A DNA stretch of 32,701 nt from Bacteroidales bacterium. Lineage in GTDB: Bacteria; Bacteroidota; Bacteroidia; Bacteroidales; UBA7960. The stretch covers positions 1-32,701 of the forward strand of contig PWGY01000103.1 in NCBI GenBank assembly GCA_003554665.1, read 5' to 3'. The notes below the pieces were generated by a model. It was not told where the DNA came from and made no database searches. It saw only the letters and a program-made list of their open reading frames with translations. Position 1 is the first letter of the stretch. Each line of letters starts with the position of its first letter. Both the position numbers and the translations under genes were made by a program. This document shows, one piece after another, positions 16,462-25,448 of the stretch.

Positions 16462-17139
16462 TCAGGAGCCTGCTCCGGCCACCACGATGGTGATTTCACC
16501 CTTCACGGCCTTTCTTGATGAAAACTCCCCGATCAGCTCATCCAGGCTTCCACGCACATGCTCCTCATGCATTTTGCTGATCTCGCGTGAAACAGAGGCC
16601 TGACGATCACCACCGAAACACTCCGAAAAAGCCGACAGCGTTTTCACAAGCCGGTGCGGGGACTCATAAAAAACCAGGGTACGGTTTTCTCCGGCCAGGG
16701 ATTCAAGACGTGACCTCCTTCCCTTTTTCACAGGCAGAAAACCCTCAAAACAAAACCGTTCACAGGGGAGCCCGCTGGCCACCAGGGCAGGCACAAAGGC
16801 GGTCGGACCAGGCAGGCACTCAACAGCTATCCCCTCACGGATACACTCACGGATCAGAAGAAAACCAGGATCGGAAATACCCGGCATACCGGCATCACTG
16901 GCCAGGGCAAGGGTCAGCCCCGCCTGCAGTTTTTCCAACAGGGAAGGCAGCGACCGGTGTTCATTGTGCTGATGATGGGCAATCATTTTTACAGAAATAC
17001 CGTAATGCTGCAATAGCCGGCCCGTGACTCTGGTGTCTTCCGTAAGCAGGTAATCTGCCTCACTGAGCACACGGACAGCGCGGTAAGTCATGTCCTCCAG
17101 GTTTCCTACCGGAGTGGGCACCACAAAAAGTTTTGACAT
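16462..17139 (-). CDS. rsmI: 16S rRNA (cytidine-1402-2'-O)-methyltransferase RsmI
   Basis: The protein has 225 residues. It has the tetrapyrrole-methylase fold typical of RsmI: PTPVGNLEDM at 8-17, TEDTR near residue 34, SDAGMPGISDPG near 81, LPGPTAFVPALVASG, and FYESPHRL. It methylates the ribose of C1402 in the 16S rRNA decoding centre using SAM. It is shorter than the E. coli enzyme (286 residues) because it lacks the C-terminal extension, which is common in Bacteroidota. The gene follows the Pro-rich protein gene by 13 bp, likely in the same transcript. Confidence 0.95.
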   Translation of the reverse strand: MSKLFVVPTPVGNLEDMTYRAVRVLSEADYLLTEDTRVTGRLLQHYGISVKMIAHHQHNEHRSLPSLLEKLQAGLTLALASDAGMPGISDPGFLLIRECIREGIAVECLPGPTAFVPALVASGLPCERFCFEGFLPVKKGRRSRLESLAGENRTLVFYESPHRLVKTLSAFSECFGGDRQASVSREISKMHEEHVRGSLDELIGEFSSRKAVKGEITIVVAGAGS

Positions 17140-17152
17140 ACCGAAAAAATTG

Positions 17153-18220
17153 TTATTTGCTCATATGGCGACGATGAACCAGGTCGGCCAGTTTTTCAAT
17201 GGTGGAAGCCGAACGATTTGCATCCCACGAATGAACCATACTCAATTCATTCAGGTAGTCAAATGCCGCCTTGGCATCATCCATTTCATTCAGGCGGGAT
17301 ATGGCCTCATTATAAGCCTGAATGTTTCCCTTGAACAGCTCATTGATGAACAAAAACTTCTCATTCACCCCAATGGCCTCCTTCAGGCTGGCAATGGGTT
17401 TCTGCTGCATCCGGGTTCCGATACTTTTATCTTCTTTCTGGTTGGAGATCCGCTGATGCACAGAATTGTCTTCCTCCATGTACTGATCCCCAATGGTTCG
17501 CCCGGCGTATTCCGATAACAGGTCAATCACCGCTTTTTTCTTACCTGACCCCTGTGCTCCGGGCCGGGAATCTGATGATGCAGGAGTTTCGTCAGGTCGT
17601 TCAGTCGCCATGTTCCCGGGTCTTTCGCTGTGTGGTGGAGCCGAAGGAGAACCTGATGGTTGCTGGCTGGTTGAAGGCTCCTCAGACCCGGACTCCTGAT
17701 CTTCCAGCTCCCTGTTTGTTTCCTCCGGAGGTGAGGGAGGTGTCTCCTGCGGGGCACCAGGGGCCCCAGGTTGTTTTGAAGGGGCTTCCGACTGGGGTGA
17801 AGGTGCCTCATGCTGAGCTGCGGAGGTTTCGGATGGGGTTCCAGGGGTCTCAGGCGGACCAGCCGGAGCTTCAGGTGGAACCGCCGGAGCTTCAGGCTGT
17901 GCTGAAGGGGCTTCTGGCGGCGCTTTTGGCGTTGCGGGAGAAGCTGCAGGTGTTGCGAGGGAAGAATCCTCTGGCGATGCGGGAGATGCTTCCGGAGGTG
18001 CACCAAATGATCCGGATGCTTCCCCGTTGGCATTTTTCAGCAATTCAAATTGCCGGTACAGGCGCCGAAGGTCATCTTTAACAAGGTCAATATCCAGTGA
18101 AAGATCCTCTTTTTCAGGGTGACGGAGGTTGATATAACCGGCTCTTTCCGCCACTTCCTCCAAAAGTTGTACGATATTATCTTTTAAGTCATTACTGCTC
18201 ATAAAACGGATTGTTTTCAT
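17153..18220 (-). CDS. Unrecognised protein with Pro/Ala/Glu-rich linker
   Basis: The protein has 355 residues from the ATG at 18220; an ATG at 18202 (MSSNDLKDN) is equally possible, while the longest frame starts at a TTG. Three parts are visible. The N-terminal part (1-65) is charged and helical (LLEEVAERAGYINLRH, then VKDDLRRLYRQFELL). A low-complexity part (about 70-215) is built of loose 6-8 residue units of the form PPEAP, QPEAP, PPETP, likely disordered. The C-terminal part (about 235-355) is helical, with SLKEAIGVNEKFLFINELF and GNIQAYNEAISRLNEM, and looks folded and conserved. No signal peptide, so cytoplasmic. It may tether two partners across a flexible spacer. It shares a transcript with rsmI and is divergent from tdk. 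I do not recognise a named domain. Confidence 0.75.
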   Translation of the reverse strand: MKTIRFMSSNDLKDNIVQLLEEVAERAGYINLRHPEKEDLSLDIDLVKDDLRRLYRQFELLKNANGEASGSFGAPPEASPASPEDSSLATPAASPATPKAPPEAPSAQPEAPAVPPEAPAGPPETPGTPSETSAAQHEAPSPQSEAPSKQPGAPGAPQETPPSPPEETNRELEDQESGSEEPSTSQQPSGSPSAPPHSERPGNMATERPDETPASSDSRPGAQGSGKKKAVIDLLSEYAGRTIGDQYMEEDNSVHQRISNQKEDKSIGTRMQQKPIASLKEAIGVNEKFLFINELFKGNIQAYNEAISRLNEMDDAKAAFDYLNELSMVHSWDANRSASTIEKLADLVHRRHMSK

Positions 18221-18262
18221 TGAATTTTCATCCGGGGACAAAACGTTGTAAAGTTATTGATT

Positions 18263-18270
18263 ATTTTTGT
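18263..18270 (+). promoter_or_regulatory. Candidate -7 box for tdk
   Basis: TATTTTTG is a full TAnnTTTG match 57 bp before the tdk ATG. The nearest TTG upstream (18247-18249) is only 13 bases away, closer than usual, so the -33 element is uncertain. Confidence 0.45.
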
Positions 18271-18327
18271 GTCAATGTGTGAAATTCACGTCCGGGCCAA
18301 ATTAGCGTAAAAAGAAAAAGCATCCCG

Positions 18328-18906
18328 ATGTTTCTTGAAAATGATGTGAACCGGTCACAAAACCGGGGCTGGATAGAGGTGATCTGCGGCAGCATGTTCT
18401 CGGGAAAAACCGAGGAGCTGATCCGGAGGCTGAACCGGGCGCGTATTGCCAAACTCAGAACAGAGATATTCAAACCAGGTGTGGATGTCAGGTATGACGA
18501 GGAAAAAGTTGTTTCTCACGATGCAAGTGAAATTGTGTCCACACCGGTACCGGCTTCCAGTAATATCATGCTGATGGCAGGGGAAGTGGATGTGGTGGGT
18601 GTTGATGAAGCCCAGTTTTTTGACCCGGAATTGCCCAATGTTTGCAATCAGTTGGCCAACATGGGGATCAGGGTCATTGTGGCCGGGCTTGACATGGATT
18701 TCAAGGGAAACCCTTTCGGCCCCATGCCTGCACTGCTTGCCACAGCCGAATACATCACCAAAGTACATGCAATCTGCGTGAAATGCGGAAGTCTGGCCCA
18801 ATATTCTCACAGAACAACGCCCAATGAAGATCTCGTTATGATGGGGGCAACGGATTCATACGAACCGCTTTGCAGAACGTGTTTTAACAAAACTAAAGTG
18901 ATGTAA
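18328..18906 (+). CDS. tdk: Thymidine kinase
   Basis: The protein has 192 residues, the normal length for the type II (bacterial/human TK1-like) enzyme. The P-loop is GSMFSGKT at 21-28, the Mg/catalytic motif is DEAQFF with E94, and the zinc-binding lasso has C150, C153, C182 and C185. The nucleoside-binding segment [14 protein letters not shown] is present. It phosphorylates deoxythymidine with ATP in the salvage pathway. ATG start; transcribed alone, divergent from the Pro-rich protein gene and convergent with pgi. Confidence 0.97.
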   Translation: MFLENDVNRSQNRGWIEVICGSMFSGKTEELIRRLNRARIAKLRTEIFKPGVDVRYDEEKVVSHDASEIVSTPVPASSNIMLMAGEVDVVGVDEAQFFDPELPNVCNQLANMGIRVIVAGLDMDFKGNPFGPMPALLATAEYITKVHAICVKCGSLAQYSHRTTPNEDLVMMGATDSYEPLCRTCFNKTKVM

Positions 18907-18921
18907 CCGGAGTAATCAGGG
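18907..18921. repeat. Copy of the 15-mer intergenic repeat
   Basis: CCGGAGTAATCAGGG matches 14 of 15 bases of 4966-4980. It begins directly after the tdk stop codon. The following bases (a TCAGG after a few nt) also parallel the first copy. Confidence 0.45.
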
Positions 18922-18964
18922 TTAGGTCAGGCACGATACCCTATAAATCAGGCAATGCCTTTAC

Positions 18965-19018
18965 GGACAGGTGGGGGCTTAAGGACAAAAGATGGCTAAC
19001 GGACAGGTGATGGCTTAC
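18965..19018. repeat. Three 18-bp imperfect tandem repeats after pgi
   Basis: Units are at 18965-18982, 18983-19000 and 19001-19018: GGACAGGTGGGGGCTTAA, GGACAAAAGATGGCTAAC, GGACAGGTGATGGCTTAC. The array ends 17 bp before the pgi stop codon, in the tdk/pgi convergent gap. The core GGACAGG...GGCTTA recurs in the array at 28963-29014. Confidence 0.75.
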
Positions 19019-19035
19019 GGGTCGGGAGCAATGTC

Positions 19036-20376
19036 TTACAGCCTGTTCTTCAATACTTTCCCCTCTTCTTCAAAGCCAGGCTTTTCAAGCAGGGCAAACA
19101 TATTGCGTTTATAAGCCTCCACACCGGGCTGATCAAAAGGATTCACGCCAAGCATATAGCCACTGAGCGCACAGGCCATCTCAAAAAAATAGATTATTTC
19201 ACCAAGGCCGGCGGCATTGAGTTCAGGAAGATAAAGCTCAATATTGGGCACTCCGCCATCCACATGGGCAAGCACCGTACCACCGGAAGCCATCCGGCTT
19301 ACTTCGCTGATCCGCTTCCCCGCAATATAATTCAGTCCGTCATCATCGTCCGGGTCTTCAGGAATTACAATTGAATGTTTCGGTTGGCCAATGTTCAGCA
19401 AAGTTTCAAACAAATGCCTTTGCCCTTCCTGGATATACTGACCCATGGAATGCAGGTCTGTGGTAAAAATAACACCAGCCGGAAAGATCCCCTTTCCTTC
19501 TTTCCCCTCACTCTCCCCGAACAATTGCTTCCACCATTCAATCATATACTGCATTGCCGGGTTATAAGATGCCATGATCTCCGTTGACATCCCCTTGTTA
19601 AGCAATATATTCCTGATCACTGCATATTGCGCAGATGGGTTACTGTCAAGGGTGTCATGGTTGCGCAAATGAGCAGCCATCCTACCCGCACCTTCCATCA
19701 GCTCCCTGATATCATGACCGGCTACCGCAATGGGAAGCAAACCCACAGGGGTCAGTACCGAATACCTGCCTCCGACATCATCAGGGATTGTATAGGTGGC
19801 ATACCCCTGGGAAACAGCAAGTTTTTTAAGTGCACCTTTTGATGCATCCGTAATGGCAAAAATCCGGCGGGCAGCTTCATCCTTGCCGACCTTTTTCTCC
19901 AGATGCCTCCTCAGCAACCTGAATGCAATGGCAGGTTCAGTGGTTGTGCCGGATTTGGAAATAACGATAACGGAGTAAGACCGGTTATCAAGCCACTGAA
20001 GAAGTTCATAAAGGTAATCCTCATCCAGGTGGTGTCCGGCATAAACGACCTGAGGACCTGCATCGTTATTCCTGTGGTCAAAATTTGCCGAGAGGGCTTC
20101 AATCACCGCCCGGGCACCAAGATAGGATCCTCCTATCCCGACAACCACCACTGCATCGGATTGTTCTCTGATGGTACGGGCATCCGACTCAATGCTTTCA
20201 ATCAGCCCTGAATCTGTATTTTCCGGCAGGTCTACCCAACCAAGAAATTCACTTCCTTTACCGCTTCTATTATAGATAGCATCGCGGTGAAGTTTAATCT
20301 CCTGTTCAAACAACCGGATTTCATCCTCAGATACAAATGGCAGTATATGCTTGTGTTTGATTGAAAGACTGATCAT
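19036..20376 (-). CDS. pgi: Glucose-6-phosphate isomerase
   Basis: The protein has 446 residues, the short bacterial form. Key segments are VVVGIGGSYLGARAVIEAL (sugar-phosphate binding), VISKSGTTTEPAIAFR, GGRYSVLTPVGLLP with the conserved Arg, and a C-terminal NPFDQPGVEAYKRNMF containing the catalytic-region Lys. It interconverts glucose-6-phosphate and fructose-6-phosphate in glycolysis and gluconeogenesis. The start ATG lies 2 bp after the infB stop, so it is very likely translated from the rimP-nusA-infB transcript, an unusual place for a glycolytic gene. Confidence 0.96.
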   Translation of the reverse strand: MISLSIKHKHILPFVSEDEIRLFEQEIKLHRDAIYNRSGKGSEFLGWVDLPENTDSGLIESIESDARTIREQSDAVVVVGIGGSYLGARAVIEALSANFDHRNNDAGPQVVYAGHHLDEDYLYELLQWLDNRSYSVIVISKSGTTTEPAIAFRLLRRHLEKKVGKDEAARRIFAITDASKGALKKLAVSQGYATYTIPDDVGGRYSVLTPVGLLPIAVAGHDIRELMEGAGRMAAHLRNHDTLDSNPSAQYAVIRNILLNKGMSTEIMASYNPAMQYMIEWWKQLFGESEGKEGKGIFPAGVIFTTDLHSMGQYIQEGQRHLFETLLNIGQPKHSIVIPEDPDDDDGLNYIAGKRISEVSRMASGGTVLAHVDGGVPNIELYLPELNAAGLGEIIYFFEMACALSGYMLGVNPFDQPGVEAYKRNMFALLEKPGFEEEGKVLKNRL

Positions 20377-20378
20377 GA

Positions 20379-23300
20379 CTACTCAAGTTTACGTGCAATT
20401 TCAACCGTTTCAAATGCTTCAATAATATCTCCCACCTTAATGTCATTAAAGCGATCAATATTTAATCCACATTCGTAGCCAGATGCAACCTCTTTCACGT
20501 CATCCTTATAACGCTTCAGAGAGCCCAGTTTGCCTGTATAAACCACAATACCATCGCGGATCAGGCGAATATCCGAATTCCTGTGAATTTTTCCGTCCAT
20601 TACCATGCAGCCCGCTACAGTACCGACCTTGGAAATTTTAAACACATCCCTTACCTCAAGGTTGGCGACAACCTTTTCTTCGATCTCGGGGGAAAGCATG
20701 CCCTCAATGGCCGACTTGAGCTCATTGATCGCATTGTAGATCACACTGTAAAGGCGGATGTCTATCTGTTCCTGCTCAGCCAGTTTCCTTGCGGCCATGG
20801 ATGGACGCACCTGGAATCCGATAATAATGGCATTTGAGGCAGAGGCAAGCAGCACATCACCTTCAGTGATCTGACCGACCGCCTTATGGATAATATTGAC
20901 CTGAATCTCTTCTGTAGATAGCTTAAGGATAGAATCGCTGAGGGCTTCAACGGAGCCATCCACATCACCTTTTACAATAACATTCAGCTCTTTGAAGTCT
21001 CCGATTGCAATCCTTCTGCCGATTTCGTCCAGGGTAATATGTTTCTGGGTGCGCAGCCCCTGTTCACGGATAAGCTGCTGACGCTTATTGGTAATATTTT
21101 TGGCTTCACTTTCCGTTTCCATCACATTGAAAATGTCACCCGCCTGGGGCGCACCGTCAAGACCAAGGATCAGGACCGGAGTTGCAGGGCCTGCCTCACC
21201 AATCCGATGCCCCCTTTCGTTGAACATGGCCTTCACTTTACCATGTGTGGTACCCGCCACCACAATATCACCTATTTGAAGCGTACCATTCTGTACAAGG
21301 ATCGTTGACACATAACCACGTCCCCTGTCGAGCGAGGATTCAATGACAGTCCCCGAGGCCTTCTTCTTCGGATTGGCTTTCAGTTCAAGCATCTCAGATT
21401 CCAGCAATACCTTTTCCAGCAGGCTTTCTGTATTCAGCCCCTGTTTGGCTGAAATCTCCTGACTCTGGAACTTTCCACCCCAGTCTTCAACCAGGATATT
21501 CATATTGGCCAGCTCTTCCTTGACTTTTTCAGGATTGGCATTTTCCTTATCAATTTTATTGATGGCGATCACAATAGGCACCCCGGCTGCCTGGGCATGG
21601 TTGATGGCCTCAACGGTCTGTGGCATCACACTGTCGTCGGCAGCCACCACAATAATAGCCACATCGGTGACTTTTGCACCTCTGGCCCGCATGGCGGTAA
21701 ACGCTTCGTGACCTGGTGTATCAAGAAATGTAATTGTTTTCCCGTTGTCAAGCTCTACGGAGTAGGCTCCGATATGCTGGGTGATACCTCCGGCCTCACC
21801 GGCAATCACGTTGGCATGACGAATGTGGTCAAGCAAAGAGGTTTTACCATGATCCACATGACCCATCACGGTGACAATTGGCGCACGGTCATGCAAGTCG
21901 GCCGGATCATCCTCCTCCTCTTCAATGGCTCCCTGCGAATCGGCACTGACAAACTCAACATCATAGCCAAATTCATCCGCAACAATGGTAATGGTTTCAG
22001 CATCCAACCGCTGATTGATCGACACAAACAGACCAAGCGACATACAGGTGGAGATCACTTCATTGACTGATATATCCATCAGGCTGGCCAGCTCGGCAGC
22101 TGAAATAAACTCCGTCACTTCCAGTGTCTTGTTTTCGGTTGCTTCCTCCTGCTGCTCTTTTTCTTTTTGTTGCTGCAAAATCTCCCGCTTCATGCGGCGA
22201 TGTTTTGCGGCCTTGGATTTACCGCTTCCACTTAGATTTGCCAGGGTTTCACGAATCTGACGCGAGATTTCCTCTTCGGTAACTTCAGGCTTGGGTTGGG
22301 CTTTGCCTTTCTTACGGGATTTCTGGCTATCCTGACGGCCCTTTTTATCCTGCTGAGCGGCAGCCGGTGTTTCTGCCGGCTTGTCCTTTTTGATTCTTTT
22401 ACGCTTCCGTTTCTTAGCCTTTCCGGGGTCAGAGGAAGATGCCACGGGTTTCTTCTCTGTTTCCTTCTTGTCAGGGAGATCCATTTTCCCAAGGATTGTC
22501 GGCCCCTCCAGTTTTTTAAACTTGGTCTGATAATGATCCCTGGATGGTTCAGCAGGCTCCTCAGTGGTTTCTTTACCTTCGGTTTTCGGCCCTTCCGTTT
22601 TTTCTTCAGTTTCCGGAGCCTTCTCATGCGGAGTTTCCCCTGCCTTCTCCTCTGCCTGATCCTTTGTCTTTTTCTCCGCTTTCTTTTCGGCCTTCTTTTC
22701 CGCAGTCTTCTTTCCGGCTGGTTTCTTTTCTTCCAGATCGATTTTACCCACAACCTTCAGTCCTTTGTCCGCTTCTTCACTCTCAGACTCCTTATCTTCT
22801 GCCGGGGTATCTGCTTCCGGTTCTTTTACCGGTGGTTCATCTGCAGCCTCTTTTTCAGCGGGTGCTTTCTTTTCAGGTGCTTCCGGAACCTTTTCCTCCT
22901 TCTTGTCCTTGTCGCCTTTTTTCTCTTTCCCGCCGGTATCCTCAGCGGGTGTTTCCTCCTGTTTTGGCTTCCCTTTCAGCTCTTCCGGATCGAGTTTTCC
23001 AAGCACCTTGGGACCAGTGGTTCTGGATTCCTCTGCACCTTCACTGTCAGCTGTTTCGTCTGCCTCGGTTTCCTTTTCTTCAGCCTCAGCCGGCTTTTCT
23101 TCAGTTTTTCCCTTTTTCTCAACGGGGGCATCTTCCATCCCCTTGATCATCAATTCATCTCCGGCATCTTCTTCCTCTTTCGATTCGCTTTTTTCCTCTT
23201 TGGCAGCCTCCTCATCCTTGTCAATGGAGATGCTTTCCCGCTTCATAATGTTCAAACCGGCTTTACGGGTAGCCTCTTTCAGTGTCTTCTCACTTTGAAA

Positions 23301-23462
23301 TTCCTGAAATAAGAGCTCATAAGCTTCCTGGGAGATTTTGGCATTCGGGTTGTTGTTCACTGTGATCCCCTTCTTACCGAGGTAATCCACAATGGTGGTA
23401 AGCCCGATGTTAAACTCCCTGGCTACTTTACTAAGTCTTCGTGTTTTGGTCCCTTCAGTCAT
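20379..23462 (-). CDS. infB: Translation initiation factor IF-2
   Basis: The protein has 1027 residues from the ATG at 23462 ([17 protein letters not shown]), the family-like N-terminus; the open frame extends 17 codons further with no support. An IF2 N-terminal helix bundle (about 5-70) is followed by a Lys/Glu-rich disordered linker (about 80-440). This linker has three copies of a G-P/L-K/T-V/I-L/V-G-K-x-D motif at 150-158, 234-242 and 320-328. A second IF2_N domain (about 450-505) precedes the G domain, with G1 GHVDHGKT at 534-541, DTPGHEAF and NKID. Beta-barrel domains and the fMet-tRNA-binding C2 domain complete it. It positions initiator tRNA on the 30S subunit and promotes subunit joining. 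Third gene of the rimP-nusA-infB operon. Confidence 0.97.
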   Translation of the reverse strand: MTEGTKTRRLSKVAREFNIGLTTIVDYLGKKGITVNNNPNAKISQEAYELLFQEFQSEKTLKEATRKAGLNIMKRESISIDKDEEAAKEEKSESKEEEDAGDELMIKGMEDAPVEKKGKTEEKPAEAEEKETEADETADSEGAEESRTTGPKVLGKLDPEELKGKPKQEETPAEDTGGKEKKGDKDKKEEKVPEAPEKKAPAEKEAADEPPVKEPEADTPAEDKESESEEADKGLKVVGKIDLEEKKPAGKKTAEKKAEKKAEKKTKDQAEEKAGETPHEKAPETEEKTEGPKTEGKETTEEPAEPSRDHYQTKFKKLEGPTILGKMDLPDKKETEKKPVASSSDPGKAKKRKRKRIKKDKPAETPAAAQQDKKGRQDSQKSRKKGKAQPKPEVTEEEISRQIRETLANLSGSGKSKAAKHRRMKREILQQQKEKEQQEEATENKTLEVTEFISAAELASLMDISVNEVISTCMSLGLFVSINQRLDAETITIVADEFGYDVEFVSADSQGAIEEEEDDPADLHDRAPIVTVMGHVDHGKTSLLDHIRHANVIAGEAGGITQHIGAYSVELDNGKTITFLDTPGHEAFTAMRARGAKVTDVAIIVVAADDSVMPQTVEAINHAQAAGVPIVIAINKIDKENANPEKVKEELANMNILVEDWGGKFQSQEISAKQGLNTESLLEKVLLESEMLELKANPKKKASGTVIESSLDRGRGYVSTILVQNGTLQIGDIVVAGTTHGKVKAMFNERGHRIGEAGPATPVLILGLDGAPQAGDIFNVMETESEAKNITNKRQQLIREQGLRTQKHITLDEIGRRIAIGDFKELNVIVKGDVDGSVEALSDSILKLSTEEIQVNIIHKAVGQITEGDVLLASASNAIIIGFQVRPSMAARKLAEQEQIDIRLYSVIYNAINELKSAIEGMLSPEIEEKVVANLEVRDVFKISKVGTVAGCMVMDGKIHRNSDIRLIRDGIVVYTGKLGSLKRYKDDVKEVASGYECGLNIDRFNDIKVGDIIEAFETVEIARKLE

Positions 23463-23525
23463 ATACAGATTTCTGTTATCAATCGTTTTGCGGAGCCGGC
23501 AAAACCGCTGCAAATTTATGGTATT

Positions 23526-24761
23526 TTATTCAAACTCTGCTTTTAATATTCGCATCACCTCTTCCACGGTTTCCTGCTCCAGATCTGTTCGGTTTACAAG
23601 ATCATCCACCGTAAGATTCAGTACGCTCTTGGCTGTATCACACCCGATTCTTTTCAGCTCCTCAATGATCCACCCTTCAATTTCGTCTCCAAACTCCTCA
23701 ATATCAACATCTTCTCCATCTACTTCCGTTTCCCTGTATACGTCGATTTCATACCCGGTCAGCTGGCCGGCAAGCTTAATATTAAATCCGCCTTTACCAA
23801 TTGCCAGGGAAACCTGGTCTGGTTTCAGGTAAACCTCAGCGCGCTTGTTTTCCTCATCAATCGTGATGGAAGTTATTTTAGCCGGACTTAGCGCCCTGGA
23901 AATATAGAGGTTCGGATTGGTGGTGTAGTTGATCACGTCAATATTCTCGTTCCGGAGTTCCCGGACAATGCCGTGAATCCTTGAACCCTTCATCCCTACA
24001 CAGGCACCAACCGGATCAATGCGGTCATCATAAGACTCCACGGCAACCTTTGCACGTTCACCTGGCACCCTGACAATTTTTTTGATGGTGATCAGGCCAT
24101 CATATACTTCCGGAACTTCTTGCTCAAAGAGACGTTCAAGAAAGACCGGAGAGGTCCGGCTAATGATAATGAGCGGATTGTTGTTTTTGATCTCCACCCT
24201 CGATACCACTGCCCGAAGGGTGTCTCCCTTGCGATAGAAATCAGATGGGATCTGCTCAGTTTTAGGCAAAATCAGTTCAATATCTTCATCATCAAGGGTC
24301 AGGATCTCCTTTTTCCACACCTGGTATACTTCCGCCGTGATCAAATCCCCGATGGAGTCCTGGTATTTCTTATATACACTGTCTTTTTCCAGCTCAAGGA
24401 TCTTGGAAGCCAGATTTTGCCTGATGGCCAAAATCTCACGCCGGCCGAAATCACTCATTTTAACAGGTTCAGAAACCTCCTCACCAATTTCAAAATCCGG
24501 CTCAATTTTAATGGCTTCCGAATAGGCTATCTGTGAATTCTCGTCATCAACCTGCCCGTCTTCCACAATCACCCTGTTGTGCCATACCTCAAGGTCTCCC
24601 TTGTCGATGTTAACAATGATGTCAAAATTGTCGGCCGAACCGAATTTTTTCTCGAGCATACTTCCAAACACATCCTCGAGGATCAGCATCATGGTAGAGC
24701 GGTCAATGTTTTTGAATTCCTTAAATTCCGAAAACGACTCAACCAGGTTAATAGTTTCCAT
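23526..24761 (-). CDS. nusA: Transcription termination/antitermination factor NusA
   Basis: The protein has 411 residues. It has an N-terminal RNA-polymerase-binding domain (1-about 130), an S1 domain (about 135-205), KH1 with GMKG at 256-259, and KH2 with GKGG at 322-325. After an acidic linker (347-362), one helix-hairpin-helix-type C-terminal module (about 363-411) follows. E. coli NusA has two acidic repeat domains at its C-terminus; this shorter form is usual in Bacteroidota. It binds nascent RNA and polymerase and modulates pausing, termination and rRNA antitermination. It lies 63 bp upstream of the infB start and 56 bp downstream of rimP. Confidence 0.96.
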   Translation of the reverse strand: METINLVESFSEFKEFKNIDRSTMMLILEDVFGSMLEKKFGSADNFDIIVNIDKGDLEVWHNRVIVEDGQVDDENSQIAYSEAIKIEPDFEIGEEVSEPVKMSDFGRREILAIRQNLASKILELEKDSVYKKYQDSIGDLITAEVYQVWKKEILTLDDEDIELILPKTEQIPSDFYRKGDTLRAVVSRVEIKNNNPLIIISRTSPVFLERLFEQEVPEVYDGLITIKKIVRVPGERAKVAVESYDDRIDPVGACVGMKGSRIHGIVRELRNENIDVINYTTNPNLYISRALSPAKITSITIDEENKRAEVYLKPDQVSLAIGKGGFNIKLAGQLTGYEIDVYRETEVDGEDVDIEEFGDEIEGWIIEELKRIGCDTAKSVLNLTVDDLVNRTDLEQETVEEVMRILKAEFE

Positions 24762-24817
24762 TGTTTACTAACTGTTTATAATAATCACTTTATAATACCC
24801 GTACCCGGGTAATTTCC

Positions 24818-25291
24818 TTATTTAAAAGATACCTGTACCCTGGCCTCATGTATCTGCTCAAACGACACATATACTGTATTACCGGCATCGGTCTCGGGTT
24901 CTTTTTGTTTCTTTTTTCCTTTGCGGGGTTTGTCTTTTTCCAGGGTAACACCATATTCATCTACCTGAATCAGTTTACCTGAAACCTTCTCCCCCTCCGA
25001 ATCTTTCACTTCAATGCGGCGTCCGATGTTGTTCCTGTACTGACGGGTTAGTTGCAGGGGGTGTCCAACACCAACCGAAGAAACATCCAATTCAAAATCC
25101 GATACATCCCTGTCAAGAAGTGACTCAATGTGCCTGCTCAATTGCACGCAATCAGCAATACTGACCCCGGAATCACCATCAATAAAGACCATGATTTTAT
25201 TTTGTGGAGTGACTTTGACTGCCACCAGGAATTGATCGCTTTCCTTCAGATAGTCATTGACAATTCCGGCAATGTTTTCTTCATTGATCAT
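24818..25291 (-). CDS. rimP: Ribosome maturation factor RimP
   Basis: The protein has 157 residues. The N-terminal alpha/beta domain contains VFIDGDSGVSIADCVQLSR and the family signature LDVSSVGVGHPL (normally ending in GLxRPL). The C-terminal Sm-like barrel includes GRRIEVK and VSGKLIQVDEYGVTLE, interrupted by a Lys-rich loop (about 122-132). It helps assemble the 30S subunit. First gene of the conserved rimP-nusA-infB order, which supports the call. A promoter and a hairpin occur in its leader. Confidence 0.93.
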   Translation of the reverse strand: MINEENIAGIVNDYLKESDQFLVAVKVTPQNKIMVFIDGDSGVSIADCVQLSRHIESLLDRDVSDFELDVSSVGVGHPLQLTRQYRNNIGRRIEVKDSEGEKVSGKLIQVDEYGVTLEKDKPRKGKKKQKEPETDAGNTVYVSFEQIHEARVQVSFK

Positions 25292-25310
25292 AGCTGTGTA
25301 CCCTAATAAA

Positions 25311-25333
25311 GAAGGGGACTTTCTGCCCCCTTC
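25311..25333 (-). promoter_or_regulatory. Hairpin in the rimP leader
   Basis: GAAGGGG (25311-25317) pairs with CCCCTTC (25327-25333), a 7-bp stem with a 9-nt loop, placed between the predicted start of transcription and the rimP ATG. On the minus strand it is followed by TTTATT, so it could act as a weak attenuator or a protein-binding leader hairpin. Confidence 0.4.
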
Positions 25334-25361
25334 CTAGCCCGCAAAAATCAATTTTGCCATG

Positions 25362-25369
25362 CAAAGGTA
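25362..25369 (-). promoter_or_regulatory. -7 promoter box of the rimP-nusA-infB-pgi operon
   Basis: The minus strand reads TACCTTTG, a full TAnnTTTG match. The start would be near 25356, leaving about 65 nt of leader that contains the hairpin at 25311-25333. The -33 region is T-rich without a clean TTG at the right spacing. Confidence 0.5.
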
Positions 25370-25387
25370 CACAAATTATTTCAAAAG

Positions 25388-25423
25388 AAAAAAATCACCC
25401 TGTTTTTTAGCAGGTTATACAGG
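25388..25423 (-). terminator. Weak terminator candidate after the DUF2723 gene
   Basis: On the minus strand CCTGT (25423-25419) can pair with ACAGG (25403-25399) around a 15-nt loop, followed by a run of seven Ts (25394-25388). The stem is short, so read-through into rimP is possible. Confidence 0.35.
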
Positions 25424-25448
25424 ATTCAGAGCTTTACCCCGGGTCCAA

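Noticed and set aside
17554..18081. Plus- and minus-strand alternative frames over the Pro/Ala/Glu-rich region
   Set aside because: They arise from the repetitive GC-rich codons of the linker; only one minus-strand frame has folded-looking ends on both sides.
18965..19018. A CRISPR array at the 18-bp repeats
   Set aside because: The units are contiguous with no spacers, too short, and no cas genes are present; the same applies to 28963-29014.
22296..23312. Plus-strand 338-codon frame, Phe/Leu-rich and membrane-like, opposite infB
   Set aside because: It is the antisense image of the Lys/Glu-rich IF-2 linker (AAG/GAA codons read as CTT/TTC); the infB frame is certain.
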